From positions 1-49,810 of the forward strand of contig NZ_SUND01000025.1 of assembly GCF_005280205.1 (NCBI RefSeq): 49,810 nt of DNA. The letters are read 5' to 3'. This DNA is from Bacillus yapensis (lineage in GTDB: Bacteria; Bacillota; Bacilli; Bacillales; Cytobacillaceae). The position numbers and the translations under genes are program-made. Shown here piece after piece: positions 43,096 through 49,810 of this stretch (the first letter of the stretch is position 1; each line of letters opens with the position of its first letter). The notes beneath the pieces are model-generated. The model saw only the letters and a list, made by a program, of their open reading frames with translations, made no database searches and was not told where the DNA came from.

Positions 43096-43557
43096 ATGTA
43101 TTCACTTGTTGAGGTATGCAAGAAACTAGGGTTAGATCGTCAAACAGTACAAAACATGTGTGAAAAAGGAAGGTTCCAGGGTGCTTATCAAAATGAAAAT
43201 GGTGAATGGCTGATTCCGGAGTTTATTTTTACTACCACAAGAAAACAGGACGAAAAAGCTGAGAAAATCTTGCAGCATATTGAAAGAAAAAATCGTGGCG
43301 GCAGGGATGAATCTGATGTACCTCATATTCCTGCAAAAGTAATAGCTGATTTTTATGAGGTTACATTAGAAAAAGTGATAAGTTGGATTAAACAAGGGTA
43401 CCTTTCTGGAAAGCAAATGGAAGGAGAATACTTAGTACCAAAAGAAGAGTTTGATTACCTTAAATCTAAAAGAGATAAAGATTCAACAGAAGAAGAAATC
43501 AAAAAACTACTTGGATCGGACTATATTGAGGATTGGGAAGTAGAAATTGAGGATTAA
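43096..43557 (+). CDS. Protein with two excisionase-like HTH domains
   Basis: 153 residues, ATG after GAGGGCGATGTT. It has two similar domains: YSLVEVCKKLGLDRQTVQNM ... GEWLIPEFIF (about 2-46) and HIPAKVIADFYEVTLEKVIS ... GEYLVPKEEFDYL (about 74-118). Each has the winged-helix layout of MerR/excisionase (Xis) DNA-binding domains, where the second strand reads 'W-x-I-P'. A tail rich in Asp and Glu follows. It could be a directionality factor for a recombinase or a transcription regulator; no integrase lies next to it. Confidence 0.7.
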   Translation: MYSLVEVCKKLGLDRQTVQNMCEKGRFQGAYQNENGEWLIPEFIFTTTRKQDEKAEKILQHIERKNRGGRDESDVPHIPAKVIADFYEVTLEKVISWIKQGYLSGKQMEGEYLVPKEEFDYLKSKRDKDSTEEEIKKLLGSDYIEDWEVEIED

Positions 43558-43946
43558 ATAAATTGTTAGTCCAAGGGAAATTCAATTCATCCTATTTTCA
43601 ATTATTACTAAGTAAGCCACACTGAGCTAAATCTACTGAATGGCTTTGCGATGCTACAGTATACTCAACACTTTTCAGAGGTTTAAAAAGTGTTAACACT
43701 TCGTAAAATAAACATTGATATAACAAAGGTTCATAGAAAGTAAATGTTGAAATTGCCTAATCAACCTTACATTTAAATAATTGTTGAGTGTTAACACATT
43801 TTACTTAGAAAAATATGAATTGCCATTTCTCTATTTAGTTTGTTTCCTCACTAGAATAGAACCTTTTAAATTTTCCTATCCTCTTGAAACAAGGGTTGGG
43901 GAATATTGAAGAATTGGTTAATTCTGTATGCGATAAGCTGAATTTT
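43558..43946. other. Non-coding interval with AGTGTTAACACT palindromes
   Basis: About 390 bp without a supported gene. AAGTGTTAACACTT at 43688-43701 is a perfect 14-bp palindrome, GAGTGTTAACACA at 43786-43798 is a close copy, and CTCAACACTTTT at 43664-43675 is a half-site in the other orientation. These look like operator sites for a dimeric regulator, perhaps the neighbouring HTH protein. Confidence 0.5.
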
Positions 43947-44216
43947 TTATTTAGATATGTATTGGAACTCTATTTTTTCACCTTTTAAATCCACTTTCTT
44001 TTTCTCCCAACCATAATCTAGCCAAGAAGCACACTGTCTATATTTTTCCGTTCGTGAATTTGACCACCATGTTGGATTCTTTCTAGCAGTTGGTGGTAAA
44101 TCCCTTTTTAATACATCTTCAATCTCCTTAAAAGTAAGTGTGGTCTGTGTAACCCCTTTTTCCACCAGCATGTTTAAGTGTTGACTAAGAGGATAATAGT
44201 CAGAGGATATACTCAT
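43947..44216 (-). CDS. DUF7662-like small protein
   Basis: About 89 residues from the ATG at 44216, which has GAAGGGATTG before it; a start at 44267 is open but lacks an RBS. The pattern YYPLSQHLN ... LTFKEIEDVLKRDLPPTARK ... TWWSN ... CASWLDYGWEKKKVDLKGE ... F matches a widespread small domain (DUF7662) with the conserved Leu-Pro-x-x-Ala-Arg, Trp-Trp and 'W-L-x-x-G-W' elements. It occurs alone and fused to nucleases; function unknown. Confidence in the domain is fair. Confidence 0.7.
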   Translation of the reverse strand: MSISSDYYPLSQHLNMLVEKGVTQTTLTFKEIEDVLKRDLPPTARKNPTWWSNSRTEKYRQCASWLDYGWEKKKVDLKGEKIEFQYISK

Positions 44217-44332
44217 TGCAATCCCTTCTTTCAAGTTTATTGAATGTATGGTAGCACAAAAATCCAATATGCGTAAGTAATGAAAGAATTGTGAGTTAGT
44301 TATTGTGTTCAGAGGTAAATGATTATTTTACA

Positions 44333-44632
44333 TCACTTGAAAATAGAATGCCTCTTTTCATATTGATTTAACGTTGAAAATCCCCTTTTATTAACAAAGA
44401 TATAATACTTTCGTAAAGCATTTTGAATAGAACCATTTGAGTCAATTAATTCGCTTTTAATTCGCTTCAACGTATTATACATTTTCTCATCATCTCTTAC
44501 TATTTCTTCCAGATTTACGTGAAATTCATCTTCCACTTTTCTTGCTTTGCTTAGTCTGGAACGAACAGCTTTATCCTTGCTTTCAATCTTACCGTCATTA
44601 ACAAGGAATTTTTCAAACTCTTTTTCTCTCAT
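44333..44632 (-). CDS. Small hypothetical protein
   Basis: 99 residues, basic and helical, with KAVRSRLSKARKVEDEF and a C-terminal NALRKYYIFVNKRGFSTL. This order resembles small proteins that accompany phage or restriction genes, but I cannot name a family. GGGAGAGGATT precedes the ATG. It stands between the DUF7662-like gene and the zinc-ribbon nuclease, all on the minus strand. Confidence 0.55.
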   Translation of the reverse strand: MREKEFEKFLVNDGKIESKDKAVRSRLSKARKVEDEFHVNLEEIVRDDEKMYNTLKRIKSELIDSNGSIQNALRKYYIFVNKRGFSTLNQYEKRHSIFK

Positions 44633-44796
44633 ATAATCCTCTCCCTATCCATTTAGATTTTAGATTATTGTGTTATCTGTAATAAGTATATACTATTTTT
44701 TTGCAGCCGGATTTAGCAATTTCATAGCTAAACACCATGTTTGATTCCTCAAGATCAAACCGCAGTTGCAACAAGGTAAGGAGGATAATGAACAAA

Positions 44797-44846
44797 TAAA
44801 AGGCCTGAACTCATAATAGATTCAGCCAAAATTTATATTGATTGAT
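44797..44846 (-). terminator. Terminator repeat R2, copy 2 (after the zinc-ribbon nuclease)
   Basis: CTGAA and TTCAG pair around CTCATAATAGA, with the shared flank ATTTATATTGAT on one side and an A-run on the other (T-run on the minus strand). It is 34 bp beyond the nuclease stop. The remainder of 44641-44879 shows nothing gene-like. Confidence 0.6.
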
Positions 44847-44879
44847 GATTGGAAAACCACATAAAGGTATTAAGTCTAT

Positions 44880-46274
44880 CTATTGTTCCTCTGCACCACC
44901 CTTATTGCTTAGAGACGTTCCTACCTTTCCTTTATCAATCATTTTTCCATTCACTTTAAATAATACATCACTTAATATCTCCTCTATGTTTTTAATATCA
45001 TAGTATGCAATTCGTAAAAGGGGTATCTTCTTATCTTTACAGTACAAATCCTTTATTGTATCGTTATTTTTTATATATTGAAGCCCCTCCACTCCAAAAA
45101 TGGGGAAATAATGAAACTCTCCATCAAACTCTATAAGTAGTCTAATTTCCTGCGATTTATCAAAAACTGCGAAATCGAACCTGAGCAAATTTTTATGCCT
45201 ACAGTCTTCAAATGTATACTGAAACTCGTACTCTAAATTATTTTTTTGAAGGAAACTTGCAATCCTTTCTTCACCATGGCTCATATTACAAAAAGGGCAT
45301 CCACTTCCCCGTAACAGTACCTCTGGATAAGCCCAATTTTTATGTCCGCATTTAGAGTTAAATACAAATACCGGGGTTTTCATGTTTTGATATTGAGTTA
45401 GTAAAATATATTGATCTAGGTCAGCCTCTTTTAACCTTTCACTGAATTGAGTTGTTGATAGTTTTTTATTCCCCCAACAAAAAGCACAGCTATGTCCTCT
45501 TAACAAACTATTAGGTGTTCCAAAGTCAACGGTGTTACATTTATTATGTTTTATAAGAATTGGATCATGCCTACTTTTGTAAGTTCCCATCACACTATAC
45601 TCACTACCATGTACCTCCTGTAATTCTCGTTCAAACTGTAGCGTACTTCGCTTGTAATTATTCGTACAAACTTTGCAATCGTGACCCTTCAACAAATTAT
45701 TTGGATAGGCATCTATAATCTTTCCACACCTCTTATGAAAAACATTAACTTTTTCTTTACTGCCACGATATTCACCGACTGCGATGAACTCTCCATTCCA
45801 TTTTATAATTAATTCCTTATCAAATTGTTCTATTGACTTCATCTTACCTTCTCTTATTCTTTTACCTACGCACTCCTTGTTAGAACATTGTTGCCCATTC
45901 ACTAGCTTATTCGGTGTCATAAAAAATGGTTTTCCACAAATTTTATGTTGAACTTTGATTTTCTTATTACTTTTCTGGTAATCTGACAGAAAGGTATACT
46001 CCATACTATATGGCTTCATTGAAAATTTCCGATAGAATTCACGCTTATTCTTTTCCTGCCTAGCTTTTGTAAAGGCTTCATTGGAACATAATCGACAGTT
46101 TGGTAATTGTAAAAAGGCTCTTGCAGTAACAGAAAACTCCCTTTTACAGGTAGTATGAAAAAGTGTAACTTCTTTATTATAGCCATGAAAATCCCCCTTC
46201 AACTCAATATCATCTCTGGTCTTTTCTGCAAGACGCTCTATGAAAATCTCTTTAGTTACCTTTGGAACTTTCAT
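44880..46274 (-). CDS. Zinc-ribbon repeat protein with C-terminal Vsr/PD-(D/E)XK-type nuclease
   Basis: 464 residues. Five repeats of about 60 residues each have an H-x2/3-C element followed by a C-x2/4-C knuckle: PNCRLCSN, GQQCSNKEC, GHDCKVCTN, GHSCAFCWG and GSGCPFCNM. The C-terminus (about 330-440) has GEERIASFLQ, then RFDFAVFD and LLIEFDGEFHY, i.e. the Glu, Asp and E-x-D of a PD-(D/E)XK/Vsr-like nuclease, ending in IPLLRIAY. The zinc modules probably read DNA and the last domain nicks or cuts it. Similar proteins occur in phages and mobile elements. Monocistronic, with its own R2 terminator. Confidence 0.8.
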   Translation of the reverse strand: MKVPKVTKEIFIERLAEKTRDDIELKGDFHGYNKEVTLFHTTCKREFSVTARAFLQLPNCRLCSNEAFTKARQEKNKREFYRKFSMKPYSMEYTFLSDYQKSNKKIKVQHKICGKPFFMTPNKLVNGQQCSNKECVGKRIREGKMKSIEQFDKELIIKWNGEFIAVGEYRGSKEKVNVFHKRCGKIIDAYPNNLLKGHDCKVCTNNYKRSTLQFERELQEVHGSEYSVMGTYKSRHDPILIKHNKCNTVDFGTPNSLLRGHSCAFCWGNKKLSTTQFSERLKEADLDQYILLTQYQNMKTPVFVFNSKCGHKNWAYPEVLLRGSGCPFCNMSHGEERIASFLQKNNLEYEFQYTFEDCRHKNLLRFDFAVFDKSQEIRLLIEFDGEFHYFPIFGVEGLQYIKNNDTIKDLYCKDKKIPLLRIAYYDIKNIEEILSDVLFKVNGKMIDKGKVGTSLSNKGGAEEQ

Positions 46275-46875
46275 ACCTGTATGACTCCCTTTTCTAATTA
46301 TCTATAGAAAAAGCATCTCCTTTTAAATACAAATTATACATTTTACCCCAAACTCCAAGGATATATACTATAGTCAATGGTAAAATTTTTTTGCCTGTCA
46401 ATATAGGACTAATGACTATGCAAGGAACTATACCATGTAATTCGCCAAATTAGCATGGGGGAGATAATTCTCAGAGCAACACATAAGATTAACGACTTTT
46501 GCTTTAATCTTGACAAATAATAGGATTCTTTTTGGTAAATCTTAAATAAAATTCGGATTGTCTTTCAGCCTAAAAGAGTTAAAAAAATGCTGGAAGGTAG
46601 CCTTATCTATTCTGTAAGAAACACAACTGGAAAAGAACAGGGGACAGCCTGAACTGATACAAAGGCAAGGATTGGGAGAACACAGAGTAAAGGTAAACCC
46701 TATTAGACTTGTTTTGATTTTTAATTGTAATGTGGGGGTGGATCACAATTGGATTCCTGCAGAAATTATCATAAAAAAATCCGAAGGCCAACCGGAAAAA
46801 ATACCGGAGAAACCTTCGGATTTGGAACTTTAATTTTATTTAAGAATCGTTAATTTTGGATAGTTGGTGTTACTC
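46275..46875. other. Non-coding interval
   Basis: About 600 bp. It holds promoter-like AT-rich DNA for the nuclease gene on the left and the terminator of the EcsC-like gene on the right. A plus-strand open frame of about 70 codons ending at 46833 lacks a start and RBS and overlaps the terminator, so it is at best a gene remnant. Confidence 0.5.
46779..46821 (-). terminator. Terminator of the EcsC-like gene
   Basis: Minus strand ATCCGAAGG and CCTTCGGAT form the outer stem, CCGG/CCGG an inner stem, followed by seven T residues. Part of the stem sequence (AACCTTCGGATTGGAA) recurs at about 47904-47920. Confidence 0.85.
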
Positions 46876-47724
46876 TTATTGATCTTTATCTTTATCTTGA
46901 TCGTTATTATACTGATCTTCTATTTCTTCAAATTCTATGTCAATGATGTCTGGCATTTCTCTCTTGATTTCATCCATGTCCTTTTGAAATTCTTGTGTTG
47001 TGTAGTTTAAAGAATCATACATTGTATTTCTTAAACGGTTTCCCATTTTAGTCATTGATGTATAAGTTAGACCACCAGAAACTACCCCTCCAACAACAGG
47101 AATTACTTTAGAGACCCCTTTTGCAAATGTATCTTTTGTCATCTTAACCCCAATAAGAGTTGCTATTTTCTTAACAATAGGATAGTAGAAGGTTTTAGTT
47201 AATGCTTTTTGAGGTAGCTTTTTTAATGCCTGTTGTGCCATTTTGGAAGAAACCACTTTTAAGGTCGAGGCAGCACCACCTACACCAAACATAACACCAA
47301 GGAATAAAATTAATTCACTTCTCACTCGCTCCAAGTCTAGTTCATCATCATCCCAAAAGTCCCTGTATCCAAACATATAAGCTAGTTCTTGTGATAAACG
47401 TAAAGCTACTCCGAAAAATTGCAGAGTGTCGGCAGGTATTGTGGCAGCCATAGCCCACCCACCAGGTAGACCAGCCGCAAACGATGTACCAGAACTTTGT
47501 AACGTTCTTTTATTTACGAGGGATTTTGCCATTCTGTTAATTTTGTCAGTACCGATCCCTACTTCTTGTGGTCCTTTATCAATCAAGATAGGGATTTTAT
47601 CCGAGCTTAATTTATCACCGAATGTTTTTACCAAAAATTCTTTTCTATTTACTTTAACACCCGGCATCTTTAATGCGTTTGCTATAATTAATTCAACATT
47701 TGTGGAATCTCCATTATTAGTCAT
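46876..47724 (-). CDS. EcsC-like protein
   Basis: 282 residues. The central part, with GTSFAAGLPGGWAMAATIPAD, LRLSQELAYMFGY and later VSKVIPVVGGVVSGGLTYTS, has the Gly/Ala-rich amphipathic segments and the V-I-P-V-V-G-G-x-V-G-G motif of the EcsC family. The family is peripheral or partly membrane-inserted; some members occur in phage or toxin contexts. The C-terminus is very acidic and ends in a D/K/Q-rich tail. It is a single-gene unit with its own terminator. Exact role unknown. Confidence 0.65.
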   Translation of the reverse strand: MTNNGDSTNVELIIANALKMPGVKVNRKEFLVKTFGDKLSSDKIPILIDKGPQEVGIGTDKINRMAKSLVNKRTLQSSGTSFAAGLPGGWAMAATIPADTLQFFGVALRLSQELAYMFGYRDFWDDDELDLERVRSELILFLGVMFGVGGAASTLKVVSSKMAQQALKKLPQKALTKTFYYPIVKKIATLIGVKMTKDTFAKGVSKVIPVVGGVVSGGLTYTSMTKMGNRLRNTMYDSLNYTTQEFQKDMDEIKREMPDIIDIEFEEIEDQYNNDQDKDKDQ

Positions 47725-47955
47725 GCCATGAACCCTCTTTCATATTAGCGACGTTTTAATATTTATGATACATTCTTTTCGTAATTTAAAGATTAGTGCT
47801 TGTAAACTAGACAGCACCTTATAGTCATTTGTTCTGGAGTTTTTCTCTCAATTTTTCATACTCTGCAATTTTATCACGAAGACTAGCCAGACAAAACTGG
47901 AAAGAACCTTCGGATTGGAAACATTATTTTTAGTAACGTTATTTGTCTTTTGAAA

Positions 47956-48007
47956 CAAAAAAAAAGACTGAACCTACTACAAGATCCAGCCCGAATTTTT
48001 ATTGATG
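47956..48007 (-). terminator. Terminator repeat R2, copy 3 (after the HNH-like gene)
   Basis: Minus strand GGCTGGATC and GGTTCAGTC pair and run into a long T-run. It shares CAGCCCGAATTTTTATTGAT with the copy after the KAP gene. Together with repeat R1 copy C it fills most of the 47725-48230 gap. Confidence 0.65.
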
Positions 48008-48069
48008 TTGGTTTTAAACAAACGTTTGATTAATGATTGAATAATGGTTCCATACATAGCTCATTTGTG

Positions 48070-48158
48070 TGCTGCTGTTCCGTGATTCCTTACTGGTTGG
48101 GTACCGACTATGTGACAGTGGGAACAACCTTTTAGCGTGGGGAAGTAGAAAGTAACAG
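48070..48158. repeat. Intergenic repeat R1, copy C
   Basis: Third R1 copy, some 47 kb from the first two but in the same orientation. It contains GGTTGGGTACCGAC, a loop, GTGGGAACAACC, and then TTTTAGCGTGGGGAAGTAG. GGTTG and CAACC close a hairpin. It is 73 bp beyond the stop of the HNH-like gene. Confidence 0.6.
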
Positions 48159-48230
48159 GGGCATAAGTCATAGCTCACTACTACCACATGACCAATATTA
48201 AATTTTAAAAACTTTGACCTTAGTTAGCAA

Positions 48231-49106
48231 TTACCTTTTTCTAATTCGTTCATCGTCTTTAAGTCGCTGATATGCTTTACTTTTTAAAAATCGTTCCGGG
48301 TTTTTCCTTATAGCTTCCACAATTTTTTCTTTTTGGCTTTCTGAAATTTTCTCTCTCGATTCTCTAAGGTCCTTAGCCACAGCGAAAAGCTCATTAAACA
48401 CTGGTGAAGATACAGCATGTTTTGGCTCCCCCATATTAAAGAATCCTTTTTCCTCTACTAAAGTATTTTCCCAAACCTCTTCAACAGCCTTTTTTAAGAT
48501 GGTGACAATTAATATTCCCTGAAGATTTAAAAATACATATGAAGAGTCGGGGTCATGGCTAATATAAGTATAGCCCACAACACTTCCCCCGATGGCAGTA
48601 TGTAAATCAAACTCCCTGGTATCCCCAGACGCTTCCTTAATTGGGCCAAAAAAGAATATATGATTTTCAATGTGACCAAGGTCTTTTCGTTCTCCAAGAA
48701 GGAATTCACGCATGATTTTTTCCGCTTCAATTAAAGTATCTAAATCTATAATATCAATATTTTGGTCACGCACAAATTCTACGATATCAAGATAAAGGCT
48801 TCGCCAACTGACGGATGTAATGAAGTAATTGAGCCATTGTTCATATTCCACCACTTGGAGATTGTCCGAATGATAGGGATGATAAACTTTATTAGCAAAG
48901 ATTGTTTCATTTGGACTGAATCTATCTTCACAGACACCACATAGCATCGCCTGTTTGTCACCGTCCTGAATTACCCTGTTTGGTTGCGATGCCATTCGCA
49001 TATTCCCTGTTGGCGAATTCCTCTTCATTGACCTAAAAACAAATTTTGGGATAATATGGCTTTTTTCTAGTTCCCTTTCTTCCTGACATAATGCACACTT
49101 ACCCAT
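48231..49106 (-). CDS. HNH-like zinc-finger protein
   Basis: 291 residues from the ATG at 49106 (GAGGAAGG upstream). The N-terminus KCALCQEERELEKSHIIPKF followed by MLCGVCEDRFSPNE has a C-x2-C ... S-H-I-I-P ... C-x2-C-E ... N-E layout typical of an HNH-type treble clef. Proteins with this 'SHIIPKF' start occur widely in phage-defense and mobile regions and are uncharacterised. The rest is an alpha/beta region with a basic, helical tail (LKSKAYQRLKDDERIRKR). Nuclease activity is inferred from the fold, not shown. Confidence 0.7.
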   Translation of the reverse strand: MGKCALCQEERELEKSHIIPKFVFRSMKRNSPTGNMRMASQPNRVIQDGDKQAMLCGVCEDRFSPNETIFANKVYHPYHSDNLQVVEYEQWLNYFITSVSWRSLYLDIVEFVRDQNIDIIDLDTLIEAEKIMREFLLGERKDLGHIENHIFFFGPIKEASGDTREFDLHTAIGGSVVGYTYISHDPDSSYVFLNLQGILIVTILKKAVEEVWENTLVEEKGFFNMGEPKHAVSSPVFNELFAVAKDLRESREKISESQKEKIVEAIRKNPERFLKSKAYQRLKDDERIRKR

Positions 49107-49230
49107 AAAACCTTCCTCATTTCTTCTTATCCTAGAACAAAAAATAGTCAAAAAGTGTCCCACATGAAGATATTACCCTCTCAAATAGGTACAATAACCA
49201 TTGTTTTTTAGAAAGAAATTATAAATCGTT

Positions 49231-49389
49231 TCAAAAAAAGACCGTCTTAGACGATCCTTTTTTAAATGATTCATTCTTTTTAACAGACCTCTCAACGACG
49301 TCATTACTAAAGACTAGAAAACTTACACATAAAGTAATTGCTTGCAGTACGATTTGTATCCCTTTAAGGCTTGTAAACAGTTCTTTCAT
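49231..49389 (-). CDS. Short membrane peptide, possible type I toxin
   Basis: 52 residues: KELFTSLKGIQIVLQAITLC with VSFLVF (one TM segment, about 8-28), then a basic tail (VKKNESFKKGSSKTV). AGGGGTGG lies before the ATG. The stop codon lies just outside its own terminator hairpin (49240-49257), so the coding end and the terminator overlap. The 5' side of the mRNA has three hairpins (49421-49432, 49435-49449, 49456-49475). One short TM helix plus a basic tail and a folded leader resemble Bacillus type I toxins, but no antisense RNA has been identified and the family is not recognised. Confidence 0.45.
   Translation of the reverse strand: MKELFTSLKGIQIVLQAITLCVSFLVFSNDVVERSVKKNESFKKGSSKTVFF
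49240..49257. terminator. Bidirectional terminator at the end of the short peptide gene
   Basis: GACCGTCT-TAGACGATCC forms a compact hairpin with seven A residues before and six T residues after, so it works in both directions. Confidence 0.8.
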
Positions 49390-49420
49390 AATAACCACCC
49401 CTTTATCTTTTATTGTTGAG

Positions 49421-49475
49421 AGTTGCTCAACTGAGCACGGAACCTGTGCCGTCTGAACAAGCGGGGGAGCCTGTT
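49421..49475 (-). other. Hairpin-rich leader of the short peptide gene
   Basis: AGTTGCTCAACT, GCACGGAACCTGTGC and AACAAGCGGGGGAGCCTGTT each fold into a hairpin, lined up upstream of the 52-codon gene. The 49476-49810 remainder shows no supported gene; it is AT-rich and then C-rich. Confidence 0.45.
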
Positions 49476-49810
49476 AAAAAGAATGAATACCTTATTCTAC
49501 CATTTTCTGAATGTTTCTTCAACAAAACTGCCCGTTACTTTAAGTGAACTTTTTCAATAAGTTCTTGTAAGTACATCAAACCACCCTTTATTAATAAATA
49601 TATTATTGGGCAACTTAACCATCTCTATTTAGAAAAACTATTTGGCAAAATGACTTTTCCCTTTTCTCATCTTTTTCTTCCTTCTACTATATTCAACTGC
49701 TAAAATGTTGGTATTTCCACCCCTCTCCCTCCCACTCCCCTCAAACCCTTGCGGTTCTAAGCCCCACCCTCTTATCTCGCCTTTTTTCTTCATTCCATTA
49801 TGTTACATAG

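Noticed and set aside
46618-46833. Plus-strand open frame of about 70 codons
   Set aside because: No start codon with an RBS, and its end overlaps the EcsC-like gene's terminator; at most a decayed remnant.
1-49810. tRNA, rRNA genes and insertion sequences
   Set aside because: No cloverleaf, rRNA sequence or IS transposase with terminal repeats was noticed by eye on either strand.

Overview
The window looks like an accessory (mobile) region of a low-GC Firmicute, most likely a Bacillaceae member. The DNA is AT-rich. Ribosome-binding sites are strong AGGAGG/GGAGGG types with frequent GTG and TTG starts. Intrinsic terminators are abundant, and recognisable relatives (a YqhQ/DUF1385 protein, SieB, BREX, Tn7-like Tns proteins) fit that group. 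No rRNA, tRNA or core housekeeping operon was seen. Nearly all genes lie on the minus strand.

Left part (about 0.2-11 kb) is a defense island. Read right to left it holds a helix-turn-helix protein with a KAP-type P-loop NTPase; a SieB-like membrane protein with a DUF5677-like protein; an operon of an RloC/PrrC-like anticodon nuclease, a GIY-YIG protein and a DUF1643 protein; a protein with a HEPN-type RNxxxH motif; and a two-TM protein.

Middle-left (about 11.2-19.6 kb) is a Tn7-like transposition operon (tyrosine recombinase, AraC-like regulator, tnsA, tnsB, tnsC, tnsD/tniQ). TnsB has an intact DDE triad and TnsC intact P-loop motifs. TnsA carries Gln and Ser where Tn7 TnsA has catalytic Glu63 and Asp114. 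With a complete tyrosine recombinase next door, preceded by an inverted/direct repeat cluster, this suggests a copy-in transposon that makes cointegrates and resolves them by site-specific recombination.

Middle (about 19.6-27.1 kb) is a replicon-like module: a GIY-YIG protein, a tandem four-helix-bundle protein, two unknown proteins, a D5/SF3-type replication helicase with a degenerate primase half, and an XRE repressor. Upstream of it lies about 1.1 kb of non-coding DNA with eight copies of an iteron-like repeat (CGAGTGAAACGAGTGG) in both orientations plus two other repeat families, a candidate replication origin.

Middle-right (about 27.2-40.5 kb) is a complete type 1 BREX operon (small ORF, brxA, brxB, brxC, pglX, pglZ, brxL) with a recognisable promoter whose -35 box sits inside a palindrome.

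Right part (about 40.7-49.8 kb) holds small regulators, a DUF1385 membrane protein, a DUF7662 protein, a zinc-ribbon-repeat Vsr-like nuclease, an EcsC-like protein, an HNH-like protein and a short membrane peptide gene. Two families of intergenic repeats recur at the 3' ends of genes at both extremes of the window. All functions are read from motifs by eye; no database search was possible.
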